NCBI GenBank assembly: GCA_903862245.1
Contig: CAIOXL010000053.1
Location: 1 to 47,020, forward strand
DNA from: an uncultured Geobacteraceae bacterium
Lineage (GTDB): Bacteria; Desulfobacterota; Desulfuromonadia; Geobacterales; Pseudopelobacteraceae
DNA length: 47,020 nucleotides
Direction: 5' to 3'
In this document: piece by piece, positions 26,005-36,302 of the stretch
How the letters are laid out: the number at the start of each line of letters is the position of its first letter
Position numbering within the stretch: position 1 is the first letter of the stretch
Translations under genes and position numbers: made by a program
The notes under the pieces: generated by a model
Seen by the model: only the letters and a program-made list of their open reading frames with translations
Told to the model about the DNA's origin: nothing
The model's database searches: none

Positions 26005-27087
26005 ATGTATATTGTTATTCTTGCCGGTGGTTCAGGGACCCGCTTCTGGCCGCTTTCCCGGGTTGCTCTCCCCAAACAGCTGATCTCCATTACCGGTGAT
26101 CGCAGCATGCTGCAGAGAACGGTTGAGCGCGTACTGCCGCTGAATCCGAAACGTATCCTGATTATCACCAACCACCTCCAGGCGGAGGAAACCAGCCGCC
26201 AGATGCAGCGGTACGATTCGGTACCGATCGACGTCATTGCCGAGCCGGTCGGCCGCAATACCGCCCCGGCCATCGGCCTCGCTGCGGCGCTCATCGCTTC
26301 CCGCGACCCCTCCGGCATCATGGCGGTTCTCCCTGCTGATCACTTCATAAAAAACGAAACGGCTCTGCGCGATACCCTGACCTTTGCAGGGAAAGCGGCG
26401 GCCGGCGGGTCGCTGGTCACCCTCGGAATTATGCCGTCGCGTCCCGAAACCGGGTACGGCTATATCGAAGCGGGTAAGGATTCACTCAGCGGCGGCCAGG
26501 GGCCGTTTCCGGTCAGGCGCTTTGTGGAAAAGCCGCCGCTGGCAGATGCCGTACGGTATCTGGATGAGGGTAATTTTTTCTGGAACAGCGGCATGTTCAT
26601 CTGGCGGGCCGATACGATTCTTGAGGAGATGGGCGCGTTCATGCCGGCGCTGCACGGAAAGCTTGCCGGCCTGCTCTCGGCCAACACTCCATGGGAAGAT
26701 GCGGGTCTGAAGGAGCGGATAGCGGCCCTGTATGTGGATATCGAGAGTGTTTCGATTGATTACGGAGTTATGGAGAAATCTGCACGGGTGCAGATGGTGC
26801 CGGTGGAGATGGGGTGGAGTGATGTGGGGAGCTGGAGCGCCCTGCCGGAGGTGATTGAGCCGGACAGCCTCGGCACGGTCTGTGTCAACGCCGCCGGGCA
26901 TATCGCCGTTGATTCCTCCGATAATCTGATTTATGTCGACGGGAGAATGGTTGCCACGGTCGGTGTTCATAATGTCGTCATTGTCTCCACAGCGGATGCC
27001 ATTTTGGTGTGTGATCGGGAGCGCTGCCAGGATGTGAAGAAGGTGGTTGAGCGTTTGGGGGCGGATGGGTTGACCCGGTTTTTGTAG
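26005..27087 (+). CDS. manC: Mannose-1-phosphate guanylyltransferase
   Basis: Makes GDP-mannose from mannose 1-phosphate and GTP (360 residues). The nucleotidyltransferase signature LAGGSGTRFWPLSR (7-20) with PKQL, the substrate loop PETGYGYIE, and FVEKP are present. It lacks the C-terminal isomerase domain, which is encoded by the small cupin gene upstream. AGGGGTTACGTC precedes the ATG. A terminator follows at 27141. The product may feed GDP-mannose, GDP-fucose or related sugars for surface glycans. Confidence 0.95.
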   Translation: MYIVILAGGSGTRFWPLSRVALPKQLISITGDRSMLQRTVERVLPLNPKRILIITNHLQAEETSRQMQRYDSVPIDVIAEPVGRNTAPAIGLAAALIASRDPSGIMAVLPADHFIKNETALRDTLTFAGKAAAGGSLVTLGIMPSRPETGYGYIEAGKDSLSGGQGPFPVRRFVEKPPLADAVRYLDEGNFFWNSGMFIWRADTILEEMGAFMPALHGKLAGLLSANTPWEDAGLKERIAALYVDIESVSIDYGVMEKSARVQMVPVEMGWSDVGSWSALPEVIEPDSLGTVCVNAAGHIAVDSSDNLIYVDGRMVATVGVHNVVIVSTADAILVCDRERCQDVKKVVERLGADGLTRFL

Positions 27088-27140
27088 AGAATGTTATTTC
27101 CTTGTTAACGACAAAATGCTGCGAAACTGTTTGATGAAGT

Positions 27141-27183
27141 AAAAACCGCTTTACCGGTATGGTGCCGATGGGCGGTTTTTTTT
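27141..27183 (+). terminator. Rho-independent terminator after manC
   Basis: AAAAACCGC pairs with GCGGTTTTT over a 22-base loop that may fold further, and the second arm continues into a T8 run. Confidence 0.8.
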
Positions 27184-27226
27184 GTGGTGAGTAAAATCCA
27201 GACCGGTCGCTGTTGCTTCTTTTTCC

Positions 27227-27254
27227 TTGAACAGGTTGTCAACCTTTGTATAGT
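27227..27254 (+). promoter_or_regulatory. Probable sigma-70 promoter of the biotin operon
   Basis: TTGAAC (27227-27232), 16 bases, TATAGT (27249-27254). The BirA-type operator covers the spacer, the -10 element and the transcription start. Confidence 0.6.
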
Positions 27255-27268
27255 ATGCGGGTTAACAA
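27236..27268. promoter_or_regulatory. BirA (biotin repressor) operator
   Basis: TTGTCAACC, 15-base spacer, GGTTAACAA. Nine-base half-sites in inverted order with one mismatch match the well-known BirA box pattern (TTGTNAACC / GGTTNACAA). It lies just upstream of bioF and overlaps the promoter, so biotin-charged BirA should repress bioF-bioH-bioC. Confidence 0.85.
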
Positions 27269-27280
27269 CTTGGAGCAGCC

Positions 27281-28453
27281 ATGAACAGAACTATACAGGA
27301 CGAACTTGAAGACATCAGAAGCCGTGGGCTGCTGCGGCGCACCAGGCTGATCAGCGGGCGGCAGTCGGCGCATGTCCGCTGCAATGACCGCGATGTCCTG
27401 CTGCTCTGCTCCAATAATTATCTCGGCTTGGCGGATCATCCGGCGCTGGCCGCCGCTTCTGCTGCGGCTATCGGCCTGTATGGCACTTCCAGCGGCGCTT
27501 CCCGGCTTGTGTCCGGGACGATGGAGCTGCATGAACAGCTGGAGCGTGCCGTTGCCGCTTTCAAGGGGCGGGAGGCGGCGCTGATTTTCAACAGCGGTCA
27601 CGCCGCCAACACCGGTATCATCCCCGCTCTGGTGGGGCGAGGCGATGTTGTCTTCTCCGACCGGCTTAACCATGCCAGCATCGTGGACGGGATTCTCCTT
27701 TCCGGCGCCCGCCTGGTGCGCTATCCCCATAACGATTTCCGCGCTCTGGCACTGCTTATGGCAAAACATGTCGGGGGACGCCGTCTGATTGTTACGGATG
27801 GTGTGTTCAGCATGGATGGCGACGTTGCCCCGCTGGCGGAACTGGTTGAGCTGAAGCGCAGCCATGGTGCGCTGCTTATGGTTGATGATGCCCATGGCAG
27901 CGGCGTTCTGGGGGAAAAGGGGCGGGGGAGTGCCGAACTGTGCGGTGTGGACAGTGCGGTGGATATCCTGATGGGAACGTTCGGCAAGGCGCTGGGAAGT
28001 TTCGGCGCGTACGCTGCTGTTTCTGCCGAACTGCGTGAACTGCTGGTCAACCGTGCCCGGAGCTTTATCTTTTCAACGTCGCTACCCCCTTCGGTGCTGG
28101 CGGCGTCACTGGCCGCCGTTGAGCTGGTGCAGACGCCGGAGGGTGACCAACTGCGGGAGGCGCTGTTCGCCAATACCCGCTTCTTCAGAAACGCCCTTGC
28201 CGCTGCCGGTTTCCAGATACCTGACGGTTCAACCCAGATTGTCCCGATTCTTGTCGGTTCCGCCGAAGCGACCATGCAGTTTTCCGATGCGCTGCTGGAG
28301 GAAGGGTACTTTGCCCAGGGGATACGTCCGCCGACGGTGCCGGTCGGTACCAGCCGCCTCCGCTTTACCCTGATGGCTAGCCATACACAGACGGACCTTG
28401 CCGGTGCGGTGGAATGCATCTGTCGTGTCGGGCGCCGCCTTGGGGTTCTGTGA
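27281..28453 (+). CDS. bioF: 8-amino-7-oxononanoate synthase
   Basis: PLP enzyme joining pimeloyl-ACP and alanine in biotin synthesis (390 residues). Core landmarks: CSNNYLGLA near the N-terminus, the [11 protein letters not shown] block, [13 protein letters not shown] (the stacking His), VDDAHGSG, and the PLP-binding Lys236 in [14 protein letters not shown] lies six bases before the ATG. Its TGA overlaps the ATG of bioH by one base. The BirA box upstream supports a role in biotin rather than the related heme or CoA-ligase reactions. Confidence 0.95.
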   Translation: MNRTIQDELEDIRSRGLLRRTRLISGRQSAHVRCNDRDVLLLCSNNYLGLADHPALAAASAAAIGLYGTSSGASRLVSGTMELHEQLERAVAAFKGREAALIFNSGHAANTGIIPALVGRGDVVFSDRLNHASIVDGILLSGARLVRYPHNDFRALALLMAKHVGGRRLIVTDGVFSMDGDVAPLAELVELKRSHGALLMVDDAHGSGVLGEKGRGSAELCGVDSAVDILMGTFGKALGSFGAYAAVSAELRELLVNRARSFIFSTSLPPSVLAASLAAVELVQTPEGDQLREALFANTRFFRNALAAAGFQIPDGSTQIVPILVGSAEATMQFSDALLEEGYFAQGIRPPTVPVGTSRLRFTLMASHTQTDLAGAVECICRVGRRLGVL

Positions 28454-29277
28454 TGCCGTGGTATGAGAACAGGAGGGGGGAATCGCTCTGGTATGAGGAT
28501 CGCGGGGCAGGGTGCCCGGTGGTGCTGCTCCATGGCTGGTGTATGTCCTCCGCTGTCTGGAAGTACCAGTTCGAGGGGTTGGCCGATTCGTGCCGGGTTA
28601 TTGCGCCGGACCTGCGTGGTCATGGCCGCTCCCGTGAGATCTCGACCTACCTGACGTTCGACCGCTTCGTCGAAGATCTGGCTGATCTGCTTGAATCTCT
28701 GAATCTTGAGAAGGTGGTCCTTGTCGGCTGGTCCATGGGGGGACAGATTGCGCTTCATGCGTGCCGGGCACTCTCTGGCCGGGTGGCCGGTATGGTGCTG
28801 GTCTCGGCAACTCCCCGTTTCACCGCCTCGGATGATTTTCCCCACGGCCTTGCTGTTCAGGAGGCCAGCGGTATGCGGCTTAAAGTGCAGCGCAGTCTGC
28901 AGCGTGCGCTGGATGGATTTTTCAGCCGCCTCTTCGTTGAAGGAGAGCTTGAAACCGATGCCGCAGAGGAAATCGCCCGGCTGCTTGTGTCCATTACCCC
29001 GCCTGAGACGGCCGCTGTGCTCGAAGCATTGGATGCCCTTGTTACGGCGGATATGCGTGACCTGCTGGCTGATATCGCCCTTCCGACGCTGATTATAAAT
29101 GGCGGACAGGACCGGATCTGTCTTCCCTCGGCTTCGAATTACCTGAAGGAGCATATTCCGGGTGCGGAGCAGATCGTGCTGTCCTGCTGCGGTCACGCGC
29201 CGTTCTTAACCCATAGGTACCAATTCAACAGCGGAATTATGCGATTTATCGGGAGTGTGTGTGCAAAAAATGCCTGA
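28453..29277 (+). CDS. bioH: Pimeloyl-ACP methyl ester esterase (BioH-type alpha/beta hydrolase)
   Basis: 274 residues. Nucleophile Ser94 in GWSMGG, Asp220 in GGQDRI, and His248 in CCGHAPF form the triad; the oxyanion loop LLHGWCMSS is near the N-terminus. BioH removes the methyl group that BioC adds to the malonyl/pimeloyl-ACP chain. Sequence alone cannot separate BioH from other small esterases, but its position between bioF and bioC, with overlaps on both sides, makes the role likely. Confidence 0.87.
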   Translation: MPWYENRRGESLWYEDRGAGCPVVLLHGWCMSSAVWKYQFEGLADSCRVIAPDLRGHGRSREISTYLTFDRFVEDLADLLESLNLEKVVLVGWSMGGQIALHACRALSGRVAGMVLVSATPRFTASDDFPHGLAVQEASGMRLKVQRSLQRALDGFFSRLFVEGELETDAAEEIARLLVSITPPETAAVLEALDALVTADMRDLLADIALPTLIINGGQDRICLPSASNYLKEHIPGAEQIVLSCCGHAPFLTHRYQFNSGIMRFIGSVCAKNA

Positions 29278-30085
29278 TGCCGGCGCGGTTGCCGCTGCCT
29301 TTCATCAAAAAGCGGTGGAGTATGACCGGCATGTTCTTGTCCAGAAACGTGTAGTGGCGCAACTGGTTGACAGTGTGACGCTGCACCTGAAGCGGGCGCC
29401 GCGTCAGATCCTCGACGTCGGGACCGGTACAGGGGCGCTGCTTGAGATGCTGCATCTCCGGTATCCGGATGCCGCTCTTACCGGAGTAGACAGTGCTCTC
29501 AACATGTGTCTGCGTACGCAGGAAAAGCTGGGAGAGGTCTGCCGTACGGTCAATGGCGATGCCCAGGCTCTTCCGTTCAGAAGCGGGGCTTTTGATCTTG
29601 CGGTCTCATCTTCCGTTCTGCAATGGGTGGGTGATTTATCTGCGGCGCTGCATGAAATGCGCAGGGTCGTCCGACCGGGGGGACACGTCAGCCTGGCGTT
29701 TTTCTGCTATGGCACCCTTGGTGAGCTGCACGCCTGTTTTCGGGATGCCGTTTACCACCGCAAGGGTGAGGGCAATAATGGAGCGTCTCGCCTGCACGAT
29801 TTTTGGACAGTTGACGATGTAACGTCAATTGTGGAGCGGATGGATTTTGAGAGGGTTACCGTTACGGTTGAAGCGGAAGTTGACTGGTATGATGATCTGC
29901 ACTCTCTGCTGCGGGCCATTAAAAACATCGGCGCCGGCAGTGTGTCGGGCGGCTCCGGGGGTGGTTTGGGGTGGCGAGGGATCTTGCAGGAGGCTGATCG
30001 GCTGTATCAGGAAAGGCATGGGGTGAACGGCAGGATTCCTGCCACGTACAAGGTACTCTATCTGTCTGCTGAGACCGGAATGTAA
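29261..30085 (+). CDS. bioC: Malonyl-ACP O-methyltransferase
   Basis: SAM-dependent methyltransferase starting pimelate assembly (about 274 residues). The SAM-binding motif LDVGTGTGALL is at about 51-61, followed by the acidic VDSA and SSSVLQWVGDL. The N-terminal AAAFHQKAVEYDRHVLVQ is typical of BioC. Start choice: GTG at 29261 with GGGAG five bases upstream; GTG 29255 and ATG 29270 are in-frame alternatives. It overlaps the end of bioH by about 17 bases. bioA, bioD and bioB are not in this window. Confidence 0.92.
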   Translation: MQKMPDAGAVAAAFHQKAVEYDRHVLVQKRVVAQLVDSVTLHLKRAPRQILDVGTGTGALLEMLHLRYPDAALTGVDSALNMCLRTQEKLGEVCRTVNGDAQALPFRSGAFDLAVSSSVLQWVGDLSAALHEMRRVVRPGGHVSLAFFCYGTLGELHACFRDAVYHRKGEGNNGASRLHDFWTVDDVTSIVERMDFERVTVTVEAEVDWYDDLHSLLRAIKNIGAGSVSGGSGGGLGWRGILQEADRLYQERHGVNGRIPATYKVLYLSAETGM

Positions 30086-30124
30086 GCACAGGCCTGTGAT
30101 TACACTCCGGCTGAACATCAGAGG

Positions 30125-30397
30125 TTATATCGTATTGATAATTTTTTTGGCAAACTCGTTGATAACGCTGTAGTGAACTTCCACGCCGTCACGCTTCCCT
30201 TCAATTATCCCCTTGTTCTTGAGCAGCGCCAGGTGCTGGGAGACCGTTGCCTGCGGCAGTCCGAGGCATTCCCAGATATGTTTGACGTTGCACTCACGTG
30301 CACAGAGCCCCGCAACAATTTTCAGGCGGATCGGGTGGCCGAGCACTTTTAACACATCTGCTTCTGCGGTAAACTTCTTTTCTTTATCAAAGGCCAT
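30125..30397 (-). CDS. ArsR-family transcriptional regulator
   Basis: 90-residue winged-helix repressor. The N-terminal helix VLKVLGHPIRLKIVAGL, the recognition helix QATVSQHLALLKNKGII and the wing EGKRDGVEVHYSV are clear. Two cysteines bracket the region where metal-sensing ArsR proteins carry ligands (RECNVKHIWECLG), so a metal, metalloid or redox signal is possible. The ATG at 30397 has GGAGCAGGA upstream; a GTG 15 bases earlier is the alternative. A 28-bp palindrome upstream suggests autoregulation. It is convergent with bioC; no neighbouring transporter reveals the ligand. Confidence 0.92.
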   Translation of the reverse strand: MAFDKEKKFTAEADVLKVLGHPIRLKIVAGLCARECNVKHIWECLGLPQATVSQHLALLKNKGIIEGKRDGVEVHYSVINEFAKKIINTI

Positions 30398-30420
30398 CGT
30401 TCCTGCTCCCACTGCGAATT

Positions 30421-30448
30421 TTTGATTATCATATATATGGAAATCAAA
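30421..30448. promoter_or_regulatory. 28-bp palindromic operator of the ArsR gene
   Basis: TTTGATT at 30421-30427 is mirrored by AATCAAA at 30442-30448, around a symmetric core CATATATATG. Only two base pairs in each arm fail to match. It lies 24 bases upstream of the ATG, where a repressor would block transcription. Confidence 0.7.
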
Positions 30449-30481
30449 CCCGTCAACCTAAAAATGAACTAACTTTGTCGT

Positions 30482-31462
30482 TCAGCCGAACAGGCTGTCA
30501 CTCAGGTGGCAGGCGGAGCTGTGACCGCCTGAATACTCGGTCAGCGCGGGGGTTTCGTGGCGGCAGCGGTCAACCGCGTGTCGGCAGCGCGGGTGAAACC
30601 GGCAGCCGGAGGGGATCGACAGGGCCGACGGCAGGTCATCCCGCAATAGTTCACTCTTGGCGGCGGCAGTGGTATGTAAACCGGGAATTGCCGCAATGAG
30701 CGCCTCGGTGTACGGGTGCCGGCAGCGGGAAAACAGCTCTGCTGCGGGACCGCTCTCCACGATCGCCCCAAGGTACATGATTATAATCCGGTCGCAGATA
30801 TGACGTAGAATCAGCAGGTTGTGAGACACAATCATCATGGAGAGGGTGAAGTCGCTCTTCATCTGCAGCAGGATGTTGATTATCTGGGCTTGAATTGAAA
30901 TATCCAGCGAAGAGACCGGTTCATCGGCAATCAGAATCTCCGGCGATGCGGCCAGAGCACGCGCAATGCCGATGCGCTGGCGCTGCCCCCCGGAAAACTC
31001 GTCCGGAAAACGGTTGGCCGCCTCCGGCGCCAGTCCGACCGCAGACATGATGCGTTCCAGTTCGGGGCGCTGCTGCGGCGCCGTCATTCCGGCGATTTTG
31101 AACGGTTCCGAGATGCTGTCGCCGATGCGCATCCGGGGATTCAGGGAGGAAAAGGGATCCTGAAAGATCATCTGGGTTTTACGCCGGAAGACATTCCCCT
31201 CATCCCGCCCAAGTTCTGCCAGCGGCGTCCCCTTATACAAGACGGCCCCTGCATCGGGCGCCAGAAGGCCGGCCATTATTTTGGCCAGCGTTGACTTCCC
31301 GCAGCCGGATTCCCCGGCAATGCCAAGCGTCTCTCCGGATTCAAGGTGAAGAGACACCCGGTCAAGAGCGGTCAGAGAGCGGGTTGAATGACCCTGGGAA
31401 GAGACCCTGAATGTTTTGTACAGATCGGTGGCGCTGAGAAGAGAAACAGGATTCATGAGCAT
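30482..31462 (-). CDS. Oligopeptide/dipeptide-type ABC transporter ATPase (OppF/DppF-like)
   Basis: 326 residues. Walker A GESGCGKST, Q-loop MIFQDPFSSLNPRM, signature FSGGQRQRIGIARAL, Walker B ILIADEPVSSLD and the switch His in VSHNL are present. A C-terminal oligopeptide-HPY extension (RCRHPYTEALIAAIP), followed by a Cys-rich end (CRFHPRCRHAVDRC), is typical of Opp/Dpp ATPases. The start overlaps the end of the partner ATPase by ten bases. No permease or solute-binding gene is adjacent. Confidence 0.93.
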   Translation of the reverse strand: MLMNPVSLLSATDLYKTFRVSSQGHSTRSLTALDRVSLHLESGETLGIAGESGCGKSTLAKIMAGLLAPDAGAVLYKGTPLAELGRDEGNVFRRKTQMIFQDPFSSLNPRMRIGDSISEPFKIAGMTAPQQRPELERIMSAVGLAPEAANRFPDEFSGGQRQRIGIARALAASPEILIADEPVSSLDISIQAQIINILLQMKSDFTLSMMIVSHNLLILRHICDRIIIMYLGAIVESGPAAELFSRCRHPYTEALIAAIPGLHTTAAAKSELLRDDLPSALSIPSGCRFHPRCRHAVDRCRHETPALTEYSGGHSSACHLSDSLFG

Positions 31463-32415
31463 TTCCAGCAGCGGAGTGAATGTGATGGGGCGATTTCCAG
31501 AAGCGGCTGCAGTTCAGCACGGCACACGGCCTCTGCATGCGGACAGCGGTCAGCAAAGCTGCAGCCGCCGGCAGAGGCACTGCGGATATTCAGCTGTCCG
31601 GACAGTGCCGGCAGTGGCTTGCCCGGCTGAGCGTACTGGGGCAGGGAAGCCATCAGCGCCTGTGTATAGGGATGCCGGGGTGCTGCCAGCAACGTGCCGG
31701 TCGGGGCGGACTCAACAACCTGCCCGGCATACATGACCGCGGTGTGGTCGGCACGCTCTGCCACGATGCCCAGGTCATGGGTGATGAGCAGCATCGACAG
31801 GCCGCCGGATTTTCGCCGGGCATCAAGAAGCTCAAGTATCTGGGCCTGAATAGTGACATCCAGCGCTGTTGTCGGTTCATCGGCAATCAGCAGGGACGGG
31901 TCACACGCCAGCGCCATGGCAATCATAACCCGCTGCCGCATGCCGCCGCTCAATTGGTGCGGGTAGTCGCGCATCCGACTGGCGGCAGAAGGAATGCCAA
32001 CGTTGCTCAGCAGTTCGATTCCCCGTTCCCGGGCGTCCCGCCGGGTCATTGACTTGTGCAGGATCAGCGGTTCGCAGAGCTGGTCACCAATCTGCAGCAC
32101 AGGGTTGAGTGATGTCATCGGCTCCTGGAAAACCATTGAAATCCGCCGCCCCCTGATGTTCCGGAGCGCTTCATCAGAGAGCGCCAGCAGATTCTGCCCT
32201 TCGAATATAATCTCCCCGGAACTGATGCAGCCTGGTGACGGGACAAGCCGCATGATCGAGAGGGCGGTCATGGTCTTGCCCGACCCGGATTCTCCGACAA
32301 GTGCCAGTACGGACCCGGTCTCCAGGGAAAGGGAAATATCCCGAACCGCTGCAAACGTACCGTATGCCGTTGGAAAAGAGACCTGGAGATTATGTAGTGA
32401 AAGGAGTTCAGACAT
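31453..32415 (-). CDS. Oligopeptide/dipeptide-type ABC transporter ATPase (OppD/DppD-like)
   Basis: 320 residues, first gene of the ATPase pair. Walker [10 protein letters not shown] (41-49), Q-loop [12 protein letters not shown], signature [15 protein letters not shown], Walker [13 protein letters not shown] and switch THDLG are intact. A C-terminal [12 protein letters not shown] segment and cysteines ([14 protein letters not shown]) follow. The products should heterodimerise and power uptake or export of peptides, nickel or similar small solutes. Permease genes are expected upstream, but 32416-32587 is a short divergent gap and the next gene faces away. Confidence 0.93.
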   Translation of the reverse strand: MSELLSLHNLQVSFPTAYGTFAAVRDISLSLETGSVLALVGESGSGKTMTALSIMRLVPSPGCISSGEIIFEGQNLLALSDEALRNIRGRRISMVFQEPMTSLNPVLQIGDQLCEPLILHKSMTRRDARERGIELLSNVGIPSAASRMRDYPHQLSGGMRQRVMIAMALACDPSLLIADEPTTALDVTIQAQILELLDARRKSGGLSMLLITHDLGIVAERADHTAVMYAGQVVESAPTGTLLAAPRHPYTQALMASLPQYAQPGKPLPALSGQLNIRSASAGGCSFADRCPHAEAVCRAELQPLLEIAPSHSLRCWKCS

Positions 32416-32587
32416 CAGGGACTCGCAGATTTAAAGATAACATTAATTACAGACAGTGCATAAACTGATGCAGGGATGATTGTTTGCTGGCAAACATACA
32501 GCATGGCAATCGAAATGTGCAATAATGAACTTCACGTATTCTGTTTGAGTCGGCAGGTAATCAAAAAAATTGACACGGCGCGCCATT

Positions 32588-33751
32588 ATGTGTTTCTATC
32601 CTCGGGTTTTGCAGCCATTGTATCGTGCGTACATAATTGTCCTTTTAACGCTGGTGATGACCGCTGTGTCGTGGCCGGGGTGGAACAGGATTGATGCAGC
32701 AGTCGTGGAAGAAACCATCCGGATTGCCATCGTTAAATCAGCTTCCGAAGTGACGGTGGCTGGTGACGGCCTCCTTGTGACCAATGAAAAAGGTGACGCG
32801 CTCGTTGTGTCGCTTCCCGTTACGGTGACTTCGGCCAAAGGTGGTTTGCTGGTTGAGGGCAAACGGTACCAGCGCCTTCATTTTTCCGCACCCGTGGCCG
32901 TACTGGTGAATAATAAACCGTACCGGGGCCGAGCAGAGCTCTCCGTGGCAGACAAGGGTATTCTGGTGGTAAACCAGCTGCCGCTTGAAGAGTATCTGGT
33001 CGGATTGATTAACTGTGAAATTTCCTCCGCGTGGCCGATTGATGCTGTCAAGGCCCAGGCTATTATTGCCAGAACATATGCGGTTAACAGAAAAATGGCT
33101 CGCTCCGGCCTGCCGTACCATCTGGAATCCTCGGTTATGGATCAGGTGTACGAGGGGAGCCTGATAGAAGACAGCCGGTCCCGCCGCGCGGTCCTTGATA
33201 CGACTGGTCAGGTTCTGACGTTCAGCGGCGCCGTTATTCAGGCCTTTTATCACTCCAGCTGCGGTGGCCGGACAGAAGCTTCAGAAAATGTATGGGGTGC
33301 GTCCCTGCCGTATTTGAAGGGGGTTGAGTGTCAGTACTGTCTGACATCTCCCACCGGCACTGTGTGGGAATACAAACTGTCGCTGCCGGAAATTGAAGAG
33401 CGTCTCCGGGCAGGCGGTCATAAAATAGCTGGCTTGTATGATTTAAAGGCGGGATCGTCCAACTCGCGCGGACGCCTGAAACAGGTCATTCTGCTGGCGA
33501 CAAAAGGGGGCGGGGCGATCAGCGGCGATCAGTTCCGCAAAGCGGTTGGTTACGGCGCCATCAAGAGTACCCGGTTTACGGTGAAAAACTCGAACGATGA
33601 ATTGAGTTTTTCCGGTAGCGGCAATGGCCATGGTGTCGGTTTATGTCAATGGGGTGCCAAACAGCGGGCGCTTGACGGATTTGCCTTTGGCGAGATTCTT
33701 TCTTACTACTATCCCGGTACCGAATTGAAAAAGCTCTCTGATATTCGATGA
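32588..33751 (+). CDS. SpoIID/LytB-domain protein (probable peptidoglycan lytic enzyme)
   Basis: About 387 residues with an N-terminal membrane/signal segment (YIIVLLTLVMTAVSW), a beta-rich stretch, and the SpoIID domain: LPLEEYLVGLINCEISSAWPIDAVKAQAI (Glu in EYL and CEIS), FYHSSCGGRTE, and the C-terminal GNGHGVGLCQWGA. SpoIID-type proteins cleave glycan strands stripped of stem peptides. In a non-sporulating organism the role is probably cell-wall remodelling or separation. The ATG at 32588 is preferred; a TTG at 32570 is in frame, but TTGACA there also looks like a -35 element. It is followed 11 bases later by queA. Confidence 0.88.
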   Translation: MCFYPRVLQPLYRAYIIVLLTLVMTAVSWPGWNRIDAAVVEETIRIAIVKSASEVTVAGDGLLVTNEKGDALVVSLPVTVTSAKGGLLVEGKRYQRLHFSAPVAVLVNNKPYRGRAELSVADKGILVVNQLPLEEYLVGLINCEISSAWPIDAVKAQAIIARTYAVNRKMARSGLPYHLESSVMDQVYEGSLIEDSRSRRAVLDTTGQVLTFSGAVIQAFYHSSCGGRTEASENVWGASLPYLKGVECQYCLTSPTGTVWEYKLSLPEIEERLRAGGHKIAGLYDLKAGSSNSRGRLKQVILLATKGGGAISGDQFRKAVGYGAIKSTRFTVKNSNDELSFSGSGNGHGVGLCQWGAKQRALDGFAFGEILSYYYPGTELKKLSDIR

Positions 33752-33762
33752 TTGTGAACTGA

Positions 33763-35909
<2,147 letters not shown>

Positions 35910-35946
35910 AACCACTAAACGAATAACAAAAAGGGAGGATATCAAC

Positions 35947-36273
35947 ATGTTTGGATTGGCATTTGCGATGGGAGGCGCTCCGGGAGGAGCAGCTGGCGGA
36001 GCTGGTGGCGGAATGGCAGCATTTCAGCAGGTAATACCGCTGGTGTTCATGTTTGCAATATTTTATTTTTTACTTATCCGTCCACAACAGAAGAAGGCCA
36101 AAGAGCATAAAGCACTGCTCGAGTCGATGAAACGGGGTGACAATGTCATTACCGCCGGCGGTGTCCACGGTAAGGTTGCTGCGGTGGAAAACGATCTTGT
36201 GTCTCTTGAGATCGCCAATAACGTAACGATCAAAATCACCAAGAGCTATATCGCAGCAATCAAGAAGGACTAG
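35947..36273 (+). CDS. yajC: Preprotein translocase accessory subunit YajC
   Basis: 108-residue inner-membrane partner of SecDF. A Gly/Ala-rich N-terminus precedes a single membrane helix (VIPLVFMFAIFYFLLI) directly followed by RPQQKKAKEHKAL, then a small soluble beta domain (GDNVITAGGVHGKV). The frame is open upstream in tgt, but AAGGGAGG marks the ATG at 35947. It lies 29 bases before secD. Confidence 0.97.
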   Translation: MFGLAFAMGGAPGGAAGGAGGGMAAFQQVIPLVFMFAIFYFLLIRPQQKKAKEHKALLESMKRGDNVITAGGVHGKVAAVENDLVSLEIANNVTIKITKSYIAAIKKD

Positions 36274-36302
36274 TTCAAAATTTTAAAGGGAGAACAATCC
36301 TT

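Noticed and set aside
27721-29196. A 491-codon open frame on the minus strand opposite bioF and bioH
   Set aside because: It is the mirror of GC-biased codons in two certain genes, shows no family signature, and has low-complexity Ser/Pro/Arg composition. An antisense shadow.
32570-32587. TTG at 32570 as start of the SpoIID-like gene
   Set aside because: No ribosome site, the hexamer TTGACA may be promoter sequence, and an ATG lies 18 bases downstream; not firmly settled.
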